Position numbers and translations under genes: made by a program
The notes under the pieces: generated by a model
What the model was told of the DNA's origin: nothing
Database searches by the model: none
Seen by the model: the letters and a program-made list of their open reading frames with translations, nothing else
Part shown: in pieces, positions 26,050 through 36,437 of the stretch
Layout: the number at the start of each line of letters is the position of its first letter
Numbering within the stretch: the first letter of the stretch is position 1
Source of the DNA: Hyphomicrobiales bacterium
Lineage (GTDB): Bacteria > Pseudomonadota > Alphaproteobacteria > Rhizobiales > Rhizobiaceae
Length of the DNA stretch: 64,000 nt
Assembly: GCA_900469475.1 (NCBI GenBank)
Contig: UBXG01000028.1
Coordinates: 62,001-126,000 of the forward strand
Direction of reading: 5' to 3'

Positions 26050-27363
26050 CTATTCGAGAGCCATGTTTCTGGATTCAGCGTTGATGAAGGCTACGCTGAC
26101 TGCCGCAAGCAAAAGAAGACCGGAGATGACACCGAGCGCCAGACCAAAATTCGAGGTCATGACCGGCGCGACAATCGACGGCGCCAGAAGCCCCCCGAAA
26201 CGCGCGACGGACCCGGACAAGCCCATACCGCTGGCGCGAAGCGTGGTCGGATAGATTTCCGGCGTGAAGGCGTAGATCGCGCCCCAGGTGCCGAGCAGCG
26301 CAAAGCTGAGCAGCAGCGTTGCGGAGATGACGATCTCGACCGACTGGCCCAGCCCATAACCCAATGTGCCGATGGCGCTCAGGATCAGGAAACCGATCAG
26401 GGTCGGCTTGCGCCCCCATTTCTCGACGCCGTAGGCTGCCAGCGCATAGCCCGGAAGCTGGGCGATCGCCAGCACGAGGAGGAACAACTGACCGCGCATG
26501 AAGCCGAAGCCTTCTCCTGCCAGCCGCACCGGCAGGTAGACAAACACACCATAGTAGGAAACCGAGATCAGCATCCACGCCAGCATCAGGAAGATGGTCC
26601 GACGCCGAAGCTCCGGCGACAGCAGCGCGGCAATCGACTTGCGCTGTGGCGCCTGTGGCGTCAGCGGTGCGATCTCGACGACGTTGCCGTTGGTGGCGGC
26701 GACGCGCTGAAGAACCTTACGTGCCTCTTCCGATTTTCCCTGTTGGCTGAGATAGAGTGGTGACTCCGGCACATAAAAGCGCAGGACAACACCGACAAGC
26801 GCCGGCAGACCGGTCACGAAGAAGATCGTGCGCCAGGGCTCTCCGCCCTGCGAACCGGCGACCAGTGCGAGAAGCGCCAGTGCCACAGTTCCCACAGCCC
26901 AGAAGCCTTCGAGCAGCACGAGCCAGCGACCGCGTCGGTCTGACGGAAGAAACTCGGCCATCATGGCGTAGTCAACCGGAAGCGTTCCACCCACACCGAG
27001 ACCTGTCAGGAAGCGCGCGACGAGCAACCAGTGCAGATCAGGAGCAAAGGCCGATGCCACACCACAGATCGCATCGAGAATGATTGCGATGAACAACACC
27101 GGCCGACGGCCGATCCGGTCGGCAAGGCGACCAAAAGTGAACGCGCCGACGAGCATGCCGAGAAAGAAAAACGTACCGGTCTGGAGCGCCTGTGGAACGG
27201 TGATGCCGAAGCTTGCGGCGATTGAAGGTGCGGTGAAGCCGATTGCCAACACCTGCATGGCATCAGCGGCCCAGACAAGCCCGAAAATGATGAACAGACG
27301 CTTCTGGAAGCTGCCGACGCCGGCCGCCCTGAGACCCTGTTCCACGGTGATTGGAGGTTGCAT
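26050..27363 (-). CDS. MFS transporter, probable nicotinate or pathway-intermediate carrier
   Basis: 437 residues from the ATG at 27361-27363 with GAGGGG 5 nt upstream. Twelve membrane segments are expected. MFS signatures include GRLADRIGRRPVLF (loop 2-3, about 78-91), RFLTGLGVGGTLPVDYAMMAEFLPSDRRGR (about 116-145) and, in the second half, YGVEKWGRKPTLIGF. The pattern matches the NiaP/aromatic-acid symporter branch. Context inside the nic cluster suggests proton-driven uptake of nicotinate or 6-hydroxynicotinate. Whether the ligand is nicotinate itself is inferred. Confidence 0.85.
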   Translation of the reverse strand: MQPPITVEQGLRAAGVGSFQKRLFIIFGLVWAADAMQVLAIGFTAPSIAASFGITVPQALQTGTFFFLGMLVGAFTFGRLADRIGRRPVLFIAIILDAICGVASAFAPDLHWLLVARFLTGLGVGGTLPVDYAMMAEFLPSDRRGRWLVLLEGFWAVGTVALALLALVAGSQGGEPWRTIFFVTGLPALVGVVLRFYVPESPLYLSQQGKSEEARKVLQRVAATNGNVVEIAPLTPQAPQRKSIAALLSPELRRRTIFLMLAWMLISVSYYGVFVYLPVRLAGEGFGFMRGQLFLLVLAIAQLPGYALAAYGVEKWGRKPTLIGFLILSAIGTLGYGLGQSVEIVISATLLLSFALLGTWGAIYAFTPEIYPTTLRASGMGLSGSVARFGGLLAPSIVAPVMTSNFGLALGVISGLLLLAAVSVAFINAESRNMALE

Positions 27364-27516
27364 GTTACCCCTCGTTCCTTTTTTATTTGGGATTACAGTC
27401 GAAGCGGTGATCTTCGCCACCTTGGCGCCAGTGAATTGACGCACGAACTCATCCGTTCCGGTCGCGCGACCGGAACGTTGGGATTGACCGAATATGCCGG
27501 AAACCCGGCGCTTCTA

Positions 27517-28548
27517 TCAGTCGAACTTTGCCTGCATTTCCTTCACGGCGATTTTGCCGTTGAGCACCATCGGCTCATCATCCAGGAACAGTGAACAACC
27601 GCGCATCGGAATATCCAGATGGCAGGCAGTGTCGTTCGGGCCGCCGAGCTCGTTGTTCGGACCGGTGGAGAACATGACGTTGCCGTAGAAGGAGCGAGCT
27701 TCCATGCCCATGCCGCCCGGGAATTCTCCCGGCACCATGCGATGCCACTTGGCGTTCTGGTTCAGACCCCAGCCGACATGGCTCATGCCCATGCCGCGCG
27801 GATCGTTGAAGCCTTCCATGTAGGACTTGACCAGATCGGCATCGAGCCCGCCTCTGATGTCGGTGATCCAGCCCTTTTCGATCGTGTAGGTGATCGGGTC
27901 GCGAACGTAGATGTTCTGCGGCAGCAAGATATCGCCCGGTGCAACGACGATTGTGCCGTCGACGCCATCATCGTCACCGCCGGTGAAGACGAAGCCGGAC
28001 GGCCAGTGGTCCCAGCGGCCTGGCTCGTCGGTGCATGCATATTCGGTGATGGCAGGATAGGTGTTGAGCTTATAGGTGACGTCGGTGCCGTGTGGCGAGG
28101 TGATCCGCATGACCTTCGCCTTGGAGAGCAGGTCACCGGCGAACTCGACGCGCTCACGCAGTTCCTTCGTCGGCAGCATGCGGGCGAGAACTTCCGGCGG
28201 TTCGACAGCGGTCAGGATGCGCGTCCCGGCTGCCTGGATCGCCATCTGCTCCGGGCTGAAGAGCAAGAAGATGCAGTCGATCAGCATGTCGGCGGCCTTG
28301 AGAGCCTCAACCGCTTCCGGCATGGAGGCGAGGCCCGTTTGGCCGACCGCCCATGCACCTGCCGGCGGCACTGGCGGCAAACGCATGTGATACATTTTGG
28401 CGCCGAGACGCATGCCTGCCGCCATGAAGGCGTCAGCATAGTCCAGACGCTCGTTACCCTGTGTCAGGACGATAAGTTTTTCGCCCTCGTGGACGCCCGA
28501 CATCTTCAGCTGATGCAGGCAGATTTCCGTGAAGCTGAATTGATCCAT
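27517..28548 (-). CDS. nicX: 2,5-dihydroxypyridine 5,6-dioxygenase
   Basis: 343 residues. The enzyme is a mononuclear Fe(II) ring-cleaving dioxygenase that opens 2,5-dihydroxypyridine to N-formylmaleamate. The iron ligands appear as His257 (MSHVGWGLN), His310 and Asp312 (TACHLDIPMRGC), at the same mutual spacing as in Pseudomonas putida NicX. Other family blocks are PSGFVFTGGDDDGVDGTIVVAPGD and NAKWHRMVPGEFPGGMGMEARSFYGNVMFSTGPN. It sits 42 bp behind nicF in the minus-strand nic row and provides the key ring-cleavage step. Confidence 0.93.
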   Translation of the reverse strand: MDQFSFTEICLHQLKMSGVHEGEKLIVLTQGNERLDYADAFMAAGMRLGAKMYHMRLPPVPPAGAWAVGQTGLASMPEAVEALKAADMLIDCIFLLFSPEQMAIQAAGTRILTAVEPPEVLARMLPTKELRERVEFAGDLLSKAKVMRITSPHGTDVTYKLNTYPAITEYACTDEPGRWDHWPSGFVFTGGDDDGVDGTIVVAPGDILLPQNIYVRDPITYTIEKGWITDIRGGLDADLVKSYMEGFNDPRGMGMSHVGWGLNQNAKWHRMVPGEFPGGMGMEARSFYGNVMFSTGPNNELGGPNDTACHLDIPMRGCSLFLDDEPMVLNGKIAVKEMQAKFD

Positions 28549-28590
28549 GCTCGTTCCCCTTGTTGGTTTAAGGCTCAGGTGCTCTTGCGG

Positions 28591-29232
28591 TTACGGACTA
28601 TTGGGCTTGACTTTAGCGATTTCGGTAATCGCCTCCTCCCGTGAAACGACGTCGCCATACTTGCTATCGATATCGAAGAGGTTGGCATTGTGCGGGTCCG
28701 GATGGCGGTCGCCGACGCAATCACGCACGACAATGGCCCGAAACCCATGCTGCACGGCATCGACCGCGCTGGCGCGGATGCAGCCGCTCGTCGAGCATCC
28801 TGCCATGATGACGGTATCAATGCCCTGCGCATGCAGGTGGGAAGCAAGGCTGGTGCCGAAAAAGGCGCTGGCATATTGCTTGACGATGACCAGCTCGCCG
28901 GCCGCCGGCTCCACGCCCTCGCAGAATTCGGCCAGCACATTGCCTTCGACCATGGCCTTCATGACTGGCGACTTCTTGACCCACATGCCGCCATCGGCGC
29001 AGTTTTCCGCAAGATAGAGAATGCGTGTGTGGATCACGGGGATGCCTGAAGCCCGGGCGGAGGCAATCAGCGCCGGTGTTTGTGCCACCGCTTCGACGAC
29101 GCCGGGTGCATAGAGCGGCGCTCCTTCGATCGTGTATGCCTTGAGAAAATCGATAACGACGAGCGCTGGCCGCTGGCCGAAGCCGATACGGTTGCCCCAG
29201 ACACCCTGATAATTGGCTTCGGCAGTTTGCAT
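28591..29232 (-). CDS. nicF: Maleamate amidohydrolase
   Basis: 213 residues from the ATG at 29230-29232, which has GGGAG 6 nt upstream; the frame is open much further upstream but those codons are the shadow of nicE. Isochorismatase-fold cysteine hydrolase with Asp28 (VVIDFLKAYT), Lys118 (IVKQYASAFFGT) and Cys151 (GCSTSGCIRASAVDA). It hydrolyses maleamate to maleate plus ammonia, which releases the pyridine nitrogen. Eleven bp separate it from nicE. Confidence 0.92.
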   Translation of the reverse strand: MQTAEANYQGVWGNRIGFGQRPALVVIDFLKAYTIEGAPLYAPGVVEAVAQTPALIASARASGIPVIHTRILYLAENCADGGMWVKKSPVMKAMVEGNVLAEFCEGVEPAAGELVIVKQYASAFFGTSLASHLHAQGIDTVIMAGCSTSGCIRASAVDAVQHGFRAIVVRDCVGDRHPDPHNANLFDIDSKYGDVVSREEAITEIAKVKPNSP

Positions 29233-29243
29233 TGTCGTCTCCC

Positions 29244-30017
29244 TTAGTAGGCGCCGGACAGAAGAGCGCCGGCGCCCGGCACAACGGCTTCCAGCCCGAG
29301 CGATTTCAGCATGCAATAGGTCGTGGCGACGGCGGCGGTCAGCACCGGCTTGCCGGTCATGGCTTCGACCTTCGCGATAACAGGCAGCGAAGGCATCTGG
29401 ACGCAGGCCGAAAGGACGATCACATCGACATCCGTCAGGTCTAGCGTCTGGACGATGGCCGGAAGATTTTCCGGGTCGTGCCGGGCGACATCGAGATTGT
29501 CCGGGATTTCCAGCGCGCGCCAGTCCATGACCTCGAAGCCCTCTTCGCGGATATAATCGACCACGAGCTCCGTGAGCGGCTTCATATAGGGCGCAACGAC
29601 GGCAATCTTCCGTGCATTCATTACCTTTAGGCCCTCGATCAGAGCACCGGCGCTGGTAACGACTGGAATGTTCGCGCCGTTTTCCTGCGTGCGCCCCGTC
29701 AGGCGCTTTTCCGACTGGCGGTGGTAGCCGAGACCCATGGCCATGATGGCAACAAGGCAGGCATAACCCAGCACATCGACGCGGGCATCCGAAAGCTCGA
29801 CGGCGCAGCGGTCCGATTCCGCATCCATCGCCGCCAGCTCTTCCTTGACGACCTTCTTCATCCGCATGCGGCTTGAATGGAACGTGAAGCGCTCGGGCCG
29901 GATGGACTGGCGGGCGGTCAGCATGGCCGGAATTTCGGTTTCCATCGTGGTGTTGGAACTCGGAACGATCTGGCCGATACGGTAATATTTCTGCACGGAT
30001 GAAATCCTCTGCTGCAT
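29244..30017 (-). CDS. nicE: Maleate cis-trans isomerase
   Basis: 257 residues from the ATG at 30015-30017; a GTG at 30065, 3 bp after nicD, is an alternative but adds residues with no family match. The Asp/Glu-racemase-like fold is shown by YYRIGQIVPSSNTTMETEIPAML at the start. Two catalytic cysteines, Cys87 (VLGYACLVAIMAMG) and Cys205 (VLSACVQMPSLP), are 118 residues apart as in known maleate isomerases. It turns maleate into fumarate for the TCA cycle, the last nic step. Confidence 0.93.
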   Translation of the reverse strand: MQQRISSVQKYYRIGQIVPSSNTTMETEIPAMLTARQSIRPERFTFHSSRMRMKKVVKEELAAMDAESDRCAVELSDARVDVLGYACLVAIMAMGLGYHRQSEKRLTGRTQENGANIPVVTSAGALIEGLKVMNARKIAVVAPYMKPLTELVVDYIREEGFEVMDWRALEIPDNLDVARHDPENLPAIVQTLDLTDVDVIVLSACVQMPSLPVIAKVEAMTGKPVLTAAVATTYCMLKSLGLEAVVPGAGALLSGAY

Positions 30018-30067
30018 GGAAGGCGAAAAACAGGCAGGCGGCGAAGCAAAACGCTCCGCCACCACAA

Positions 30068-32019
<1,952 letters not shown>

Positions 32020-32064
32020 TCACCTGGACGCGTAAACTGGAATTGGAAGTATGACAAATTTTGT

Positions 32065-32210
32065 AGCGCATACGCTGTAAATAGCAAGTACAGCATCTGC
32101 ACTTTTGCAAAAATTCCTTCTGGCTTTTCCGCAAAATATGATTATCGTCGCTGTTGCCGGCACATGCATACGCATGGAGAAACGGTCATATAAAGTGCAT
32201 ACGCTTTATA
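32065..32210. promoter_or_regulatory. Divergent nicC/nicA control region with three GCATACGC palindromes
   Basis: GCATACGC occurs at 32068-32075, 32166-32173 and 32197-32204, each inside an inverted repeat: AGCG-CATA-CGCT (32065-32076), CATGC-ATAC-GCATG (32163-32176) and TATAAAG-N8-CTTTATA (32189-32210). The first lies near the nicC start and the other two near the nicA side. They are strong operator candidates for the NicR-like MarR protein. The remainder of 32002-32357 shows no gene. Confidence 0.65.
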
Positions 32211-32357
32211 AATGAGCAAGGAACAGCAAATGCGTGACGTGATCTGCAATCGCGTCATTATGAATTGCAGGCATCAGGAAGAGGCCTTCAGCATAATGGC
32301 GTATTTGAGTATCGGCGGCCTCACTTTGGCCGGTGACTGCGCAGTGGAGCGGGGCTT

Positions 32358-32882
32358 TTGAAAGAGGCCGCCTCATTCAGCCTGAACGTCAACGGCACTG
32401 TCAGCGACATCGAAGCCGGCGGCGCAACGCCGCTCCTTTACATCCTCAGGAACGATCTCTGCCTCAACGGACCCAAATACGGGTGCGGCCTCGGCGAATG
32501 CGGCGCCTGCGCGGTCCTCGTCGACGGCCGGCCCGTACGCTCGTGCACCGTGCCGCTGAAGGCGATCGGCGACCGCAAGGTCACGACGCTTGAAGGGCTG
32601 GGAAAGCCCGGCCATCTACATATCGTCCAGCGCGCCTTCATCGAAGAGGCTGCGGCGCAGTGCGGCTACTGTCTGAATGGCATGATCATTGCCATCGTTG
32701 GCCTGCTGGAAGCGAAGGCGGAGCCCGACGAGAGCGATATTCGCGCGGCGCTCCGGCATCATCTCTGCCGCTGTGGCACGCATATGGAAATACTTGCCGC
32801 AGCACGCCGCGCCGTCGCCTATGCGAAGGCTGAAAAGTCGGCCGGCTCGGGAACGGAAGACAGGATCGAGGTTTCGCCATGA
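32358..32882 (+). CDS. nicA: Nicotinate hydroxylase small subunit, 2x[2Fe-2S]
   Basis: 174 residues from a TTG at 32358 with GGAG 8 nt upstream; no ATG or GTG start fits. The plant-type [2Fe-2S] cysteines are in YGCGLGECGACAVLVDGRPVRSC (about 41-63), and the second cluster in CGYCLNGM (about 102-109) and CRCGTH (about 136-141). Together with NicB it hydroxylates nicotinate to 6-hydroxynicotinate and hands electrons to the cytochrome domain of NicB. The stop overlaps the nicB start by 4 nt (ATGA). Confidence 0.92.
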   Translation: MKEAASFSLNVNGTVSDIEAGGATPLLYILRNDLCLNGPKYGCGLGECGACAVLVDGRPVRSCTVPLKAIGDRKVTTLEGLGKPGHLHIVQRAFIEEAAAQCGYCLNGMIIAIVGLLEAKAEPDESDIRAALRHHLCRCGTHMEILAAARRAVAYAKAEKSAGSGTEDRIEVSP

Positions 32883-35800
32883 GCATCCACCGCGAAACGC
32901 CGAGAGCTACCTACCTCGCCACATCAGACATCCTACTGATCGTCTCCGATGCATCCCTGGGCGATGCAGCCGAGCTCTACATCGCCATCGATAGCAACGG
33001 TCGCGTCAAGGCATTCAACGGGCATGTCGATCTTGGAACCGGCATCCGCACGTCACTGGCGCAGATCGTCGCCGAGGAACTGCATGTTCCTTTCGAGCAT
33101 GTGGAAATGGTGCTGGGCGCGACTTCCGCCGCCCCCAACCAGGGCGCCACCATCGCCAGCGAGACGATCCAGATCACCGCCGTGCCGCTCCGGCAGGCCG
33201 CGGCAACGGCGCGTCATCACCTCATGGCGAAGGCTGCTGCCCTGAAGGGCACCGCGGTCGAGCACCTTGTCCTTGAAGACGGCGTCATCCGCGCCGGCAA
33301 CGGAGCGAACTGGAGCTTCACCTTCGGCGAACTCGTCGCGGGAGAGCATGTGCGCCTGTCGATCGACGCCAGTGCGGAGCTGAAGCCCGCGTCTGCCTAC
33401 CGCATCGTCGGCTCCTCGCGGCCGCGCGTGGACATCCCGGCCAAGGCAACCGGTCAATGGACGTATGTGCATGACGTGCGCGTGCCTGGCATGCTGCATG
33501 GCCGGGTCATCCGGCCGCTCTATGCCGGCTTTGATCACGGCGAGCATGTCGGCAACAGCCTCATATCCATCGACGAAGGCTCGATTGCCCATATCGATGG
33601 TGTTGTCGGCGTTGTCGCCATCGGTGATTTCGTTGGCGTCGTCGCAACGCGCGAGGAAATCGCCATCGAGGCTGCGAAGACGCTGAAGGTCTTGTGGCGG
33701 GAGCCGCCGCAGCGCCCGGATCTGAATGCGCCGGAGATGGCGCTGCGTGCTAATCCCGCCACGCCGCGCAAGCTCATCGATCGCGGCAATGTCGAAATGG
33801 CTCTCGCCGGCAGCGCCGAACCCATGAACCGCACCTATATCTGGCCCTATCAAATGCATGGCTCGATCGGGCCGTCCTGCGCCGTGGCCGATTATAGCGA
33901 GACCGGGCTGACCGTCTGGTCGGGCACGCAGAACCCCTTCCCCATGCGTCGCGATCTGGCACTCCTCCTCGACATGCCCGAGAACATGATCCTCGTGGAG
34001 CGCCTGGAAGCCGCCGGCTGCTATGGCCGCAACTGCGCCGACGATGTGACTGCCGATGCCGCGCTTCTGTCCCGCGCCGTGCGCGCGCCAGTGCGCGTGC
34101 AGCTCACGCGCGAGCAGGAGCATGCCTGGGAGCCAAAGGGCGCTGCCCAGATCATCGACGTGCGCGGCGGCCTCGATCTTGAGGGTGGTCCTTCGGCCTA
34201 TGATTTCGAGACGCGCTATCCGTCCAATCTCGCACCGACATTATCGCTGATCCTGACCGGCAAGATCCCGCCGGTGTCCGACGTAGTGCAGATGGGTGAC
34301 CGAACGGCGATCCCACCCTATGCCTATGGCAATCTCCGGGTCACCGTCCACGATATGCCGCCGATTGCCCGGGCCTCGTGGTTCCGCGGCGTTTCCGCGA
34401 TGCCGAACACCTTCGCGCATGAATGCTATATTGATGAACTTGCGGCCGCGGCCGGCGTCGATCCGATCGAATACCGGCTGCGATACCTTCACGATCCCCG
34501 TGCCGTGGACCTTGTGCATGCCCTGGCAGAGCGGGCGAACTGGGTGCCCCACACGAAATGGGGCACGCTTGGCGGCGAAGGCGACCTGCTTTACGGCCGC
34601 GGCTTCGCCTATGCTGTCTATATCCACGGGCCGTTTCCGGGCAAGGCTGCCGCCTGGGCGGCCTGGGTGGCCGATGTTGCCGTCAACACCAAGACCGGCG
34701 AGATCGCCGTAACCAAGGTAATCTGCGCACAGGATTCCGGGATGATGATCAATCCCGACGGCGTGCGGCATCAGATCCACGGCAACGTCATCCAGTCAAC
34801 CAGTCGTGTGCTGAAGGAGCGCGTCGAGTTTTCCTCCACCGCCGTCACCTCGAAGGAATGGGGCGGCTATCCGCTGATCACCTTCCCCGAATTGCCCGAT
34901 ATCGACGTGCTGATGGTTCCAAGACAGGACGAGCCGCCGCTCGGCGTCGGTGAATCCGCTTCCGTCCCGAGCGCATCGGCCATCGCCAACGCGGTCTATG
35001 ATGCCATCGGCATACGCTTCCGCGAACTGCCGCTGACACCGGAAATGGTGCTGGCGGCGCTGAAGGGGGGTACGTCCACGCCGCCTCCGGCAGCGCCCGC
35101 GAAAAGGAAGCGGTGGTGGAATATCGGCATCTCGACTGCCGGAGCCGCGGCGGCAATTTCAGGGCTTGTGGCGATGGCATCCCCATGGCGGCCGGCGATC
35201 GCCACGATCGAGCGGCCGGACGTGAATGTCTACAGCGCAGCGACGATCGAGCGCGGCCGCCTGGCCGCCGCGGCAGGCGCCTGCAATGTCTGCCATGTCG
35301 GCAACGACGGCACGCCCTTCGCCGGCGGCCGGCGCTTCGACACGGCATTCGGCACGGTCTATGCCACCAACATCACGCCGGACGTGAAAAACGGCATCGG
35401 CGCCTGGTCCTACACTGCCTTCGAGCGGGCCATGCGTGAAGGCATCAGCCGCGATGGCCACCACCTCTATCCTGCACATCCATACACTTCGTTCGCTGGC
35501 GCTGAGGAAGCTGACCTGCAGGCGCTCTACGCCTACATGATGACGCAGACGGCAGTGGCAGGAAAGGCGCCGGAGACAAAGCTGAAGTTTCCCTACAGCA
35601 TCCGCATGATGATGGCAGGGTGGAATGCGCTGTTCCTGAGGTCGACGCCCATGACCTACGACCAGACGCGCAATGCCACCTGGAACAGGGGCGCCTATCT
35701 CGTCGAGACGCTCGGCCACTGTTCCGCCTGTCATACCGAACGCAATGCGCTGGGTGCTGAAAAGACCGGAAGTGCCCATCTCTCGGGCGGCTTTGCCGAT

Positions 35801-36427
35801 GGCTGGGAGGCGCCTGCGCTCAACGCCATGGCCAAGGGTCCGGTTGGCTGGACAGAAGATGCCTTCTACGACTACCTGCGCACGGGCCATTCGCGCGACC
35901 ACGGCAGCGCCGCCGGTCCGATGGCCCATGTGGTGGAGGTCATGCAGCCATTGCCAGACTCGGACATCCGCGCCATGGCAAATTATCTGGCCAGCCTGAA
36001 TAAGGGCAGCGACCCTTCGAAGGCCGTAGCCCAGAGCCAAGCAGCGATTGCAGCCAGCGAGGCGGCAAAGGTTAGTGCGGGACTGGTTTCGCCCAAGGGC
36101 GAGCGCATCTTCAATGGCGCCTGCGCCACCTGCCATACCGGCAACACGGCCCTCTCATCGCTGGCGCTGAACAGCAATCTGCATGCCGATACGCCCGACA
36201 ATCTCATCCAGGCGATCCTCGGCGGTGTCGAAGCGCCGGCGATCCTTGCGGAAACCACTGGCCGCGGAGCGCCGGAAGTCATGTCCATGCCGGCATTCCG
36301 CGATACGCTGAACGAGACGCAGCTGAAGGATCTCACCGACTACCTGCGCGCCCGTTTCGCGCCGGACAAGCCGGCCTGGAGCGACACATCGGCGGCATTG
36401 CAACGCATTGCCGCCACCGCACACTGA
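32879..36427 (+). CDS. nicB: Nicotinate hydroxylase large subunit: molybdopterin domain plus c-type cytochromes
   Basis: 1182 residues. Residues about 1-730 are the molybdopterin-binding part of the xanthine dehydrogenase superfamily (FNGHVDLGTGIRTSLAQIVAEEL, GATSAAPNQGATIAS, GTQNPFPMRRDLA, RASWFRGVSAMPNTFAHECYIDELA, GVGESASVPSASAIANAV). A hydrophobic segment at about 746-770 is followed by three CxxCH haem c sites: Cys802 (CNVCH), Cys948 (CSACH) and Cys1082 (CATCH). Electrons thus pass from nicotinate via Mo and Fe-S to haem and on to the respiratory chain, as in Pseudomonas NicAB. The glycosidase gene follows only 10 bp later. Confidence 0.93.
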   Translation: MSIHRETPRATYLATSDILLIVSDASLGDAAELYIAIDSNGRVKAFNGHVDLGTGIRTSLAQIVAEELHVPFEHVEMVLGATSAAPNQGATIASETIQITAVPLRQAAATARHHLMAKAAALKGTAVEHLVLEDGVIRAGNGANWSFTFGELVAGEHVRLSIDASAELKPASAYRIVGSSRPRVDIPAKATGQWTYVHDVRVPGMLHGRVIRPLYAGFDHGEHVGNSLISIDEGSIAHIDGVVGVVAIGDFVGVVATREEIAIEAAKTLKVLWREPPQRPDLNAPEMALRANPATPRKLIDRGNVEMALAGSAEPMNRTYIWPYQMHGSIGPSCAVADYSETGLTVWSGTQNPFPMRRDLALLLDMPENMILVERLEAAGCYGRNCADDVTADAALLSRAVRAPVRVQLTREQEHAWEPKGAAQIIDVRGGLDLEGGPSAYDFETRYPSNLAPTLSLILTGKIPPVSDVVQMGDRTAIPPYAYGNLRVTVHDMPPIARASWFRGVSAMPNTFAHECYIDELAAAAGVDPIEYRLRYLHDPRAVDLVHALAERANWVPHTKWGTLGGEGDLLYGRGFAYAVYIHGPFPGKAAAWAAWVADVAVNTKTGEIAVTKVICAQDSGMMINPDGVRHQIHGNVIQSTSRVLKERVEFSSTAVTSKEWGGYPLITFPELPDIDVLMVPRQDEPPLGVGESASVPSASAIANAVYDAIGIRFRELPLTPEMVLAALKGGTSTPPPAAPAKRKRWWNIGISTAGAAAAISGLVAMASPWRPAIATIERPDVNVYSAATIERGRLAAAAGACNVCHVGNDGTPFAGGRRFDTAFGTVYATNITPDVKNGIGAWSYTAFERAMREGISRDGHHLYPAHPYTSFAGAEEADLQALYAYMMTQTAVAGKAPETKLKFPYSIRMMMAGWNALFLRSTPMTYDQTRNATWNRGAYLVETLGHCSACHTERNALGAEKTGSAHLSGGFADGWEAPALNAMAKGPVGWTEDAFYDYLRTGHSRDHGSAAGPMAHVVEVMQPLPDSDIRAMANYLASLNKGSDPSKAVAQSQAAIAASEAAKVSAGLVSPKGERIFNGACATCHTGNTALSSLALNSNLHADTPDNLIQAILGGVEAPAILAETTGRGAPEVMSMPAFRDTLNETQLKDLTDYLRARFAPDKPAWSDTSAALQRIAATAH

Positions 36428-36437
36428 GGAACACACA

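Noticed and set aside
27619-28644. 341-codon plus-strand frame opposite nicX
   Set aside because: Antisense shadow in high-GC DNA; nicX iron ligands are intact on the other strand.
33053-34123. 356-codon minus-strand frame inside nicB
   Set aside because: Antisense to the molybdopterin domain, with atypical His/Asp/Arg-rich composition.
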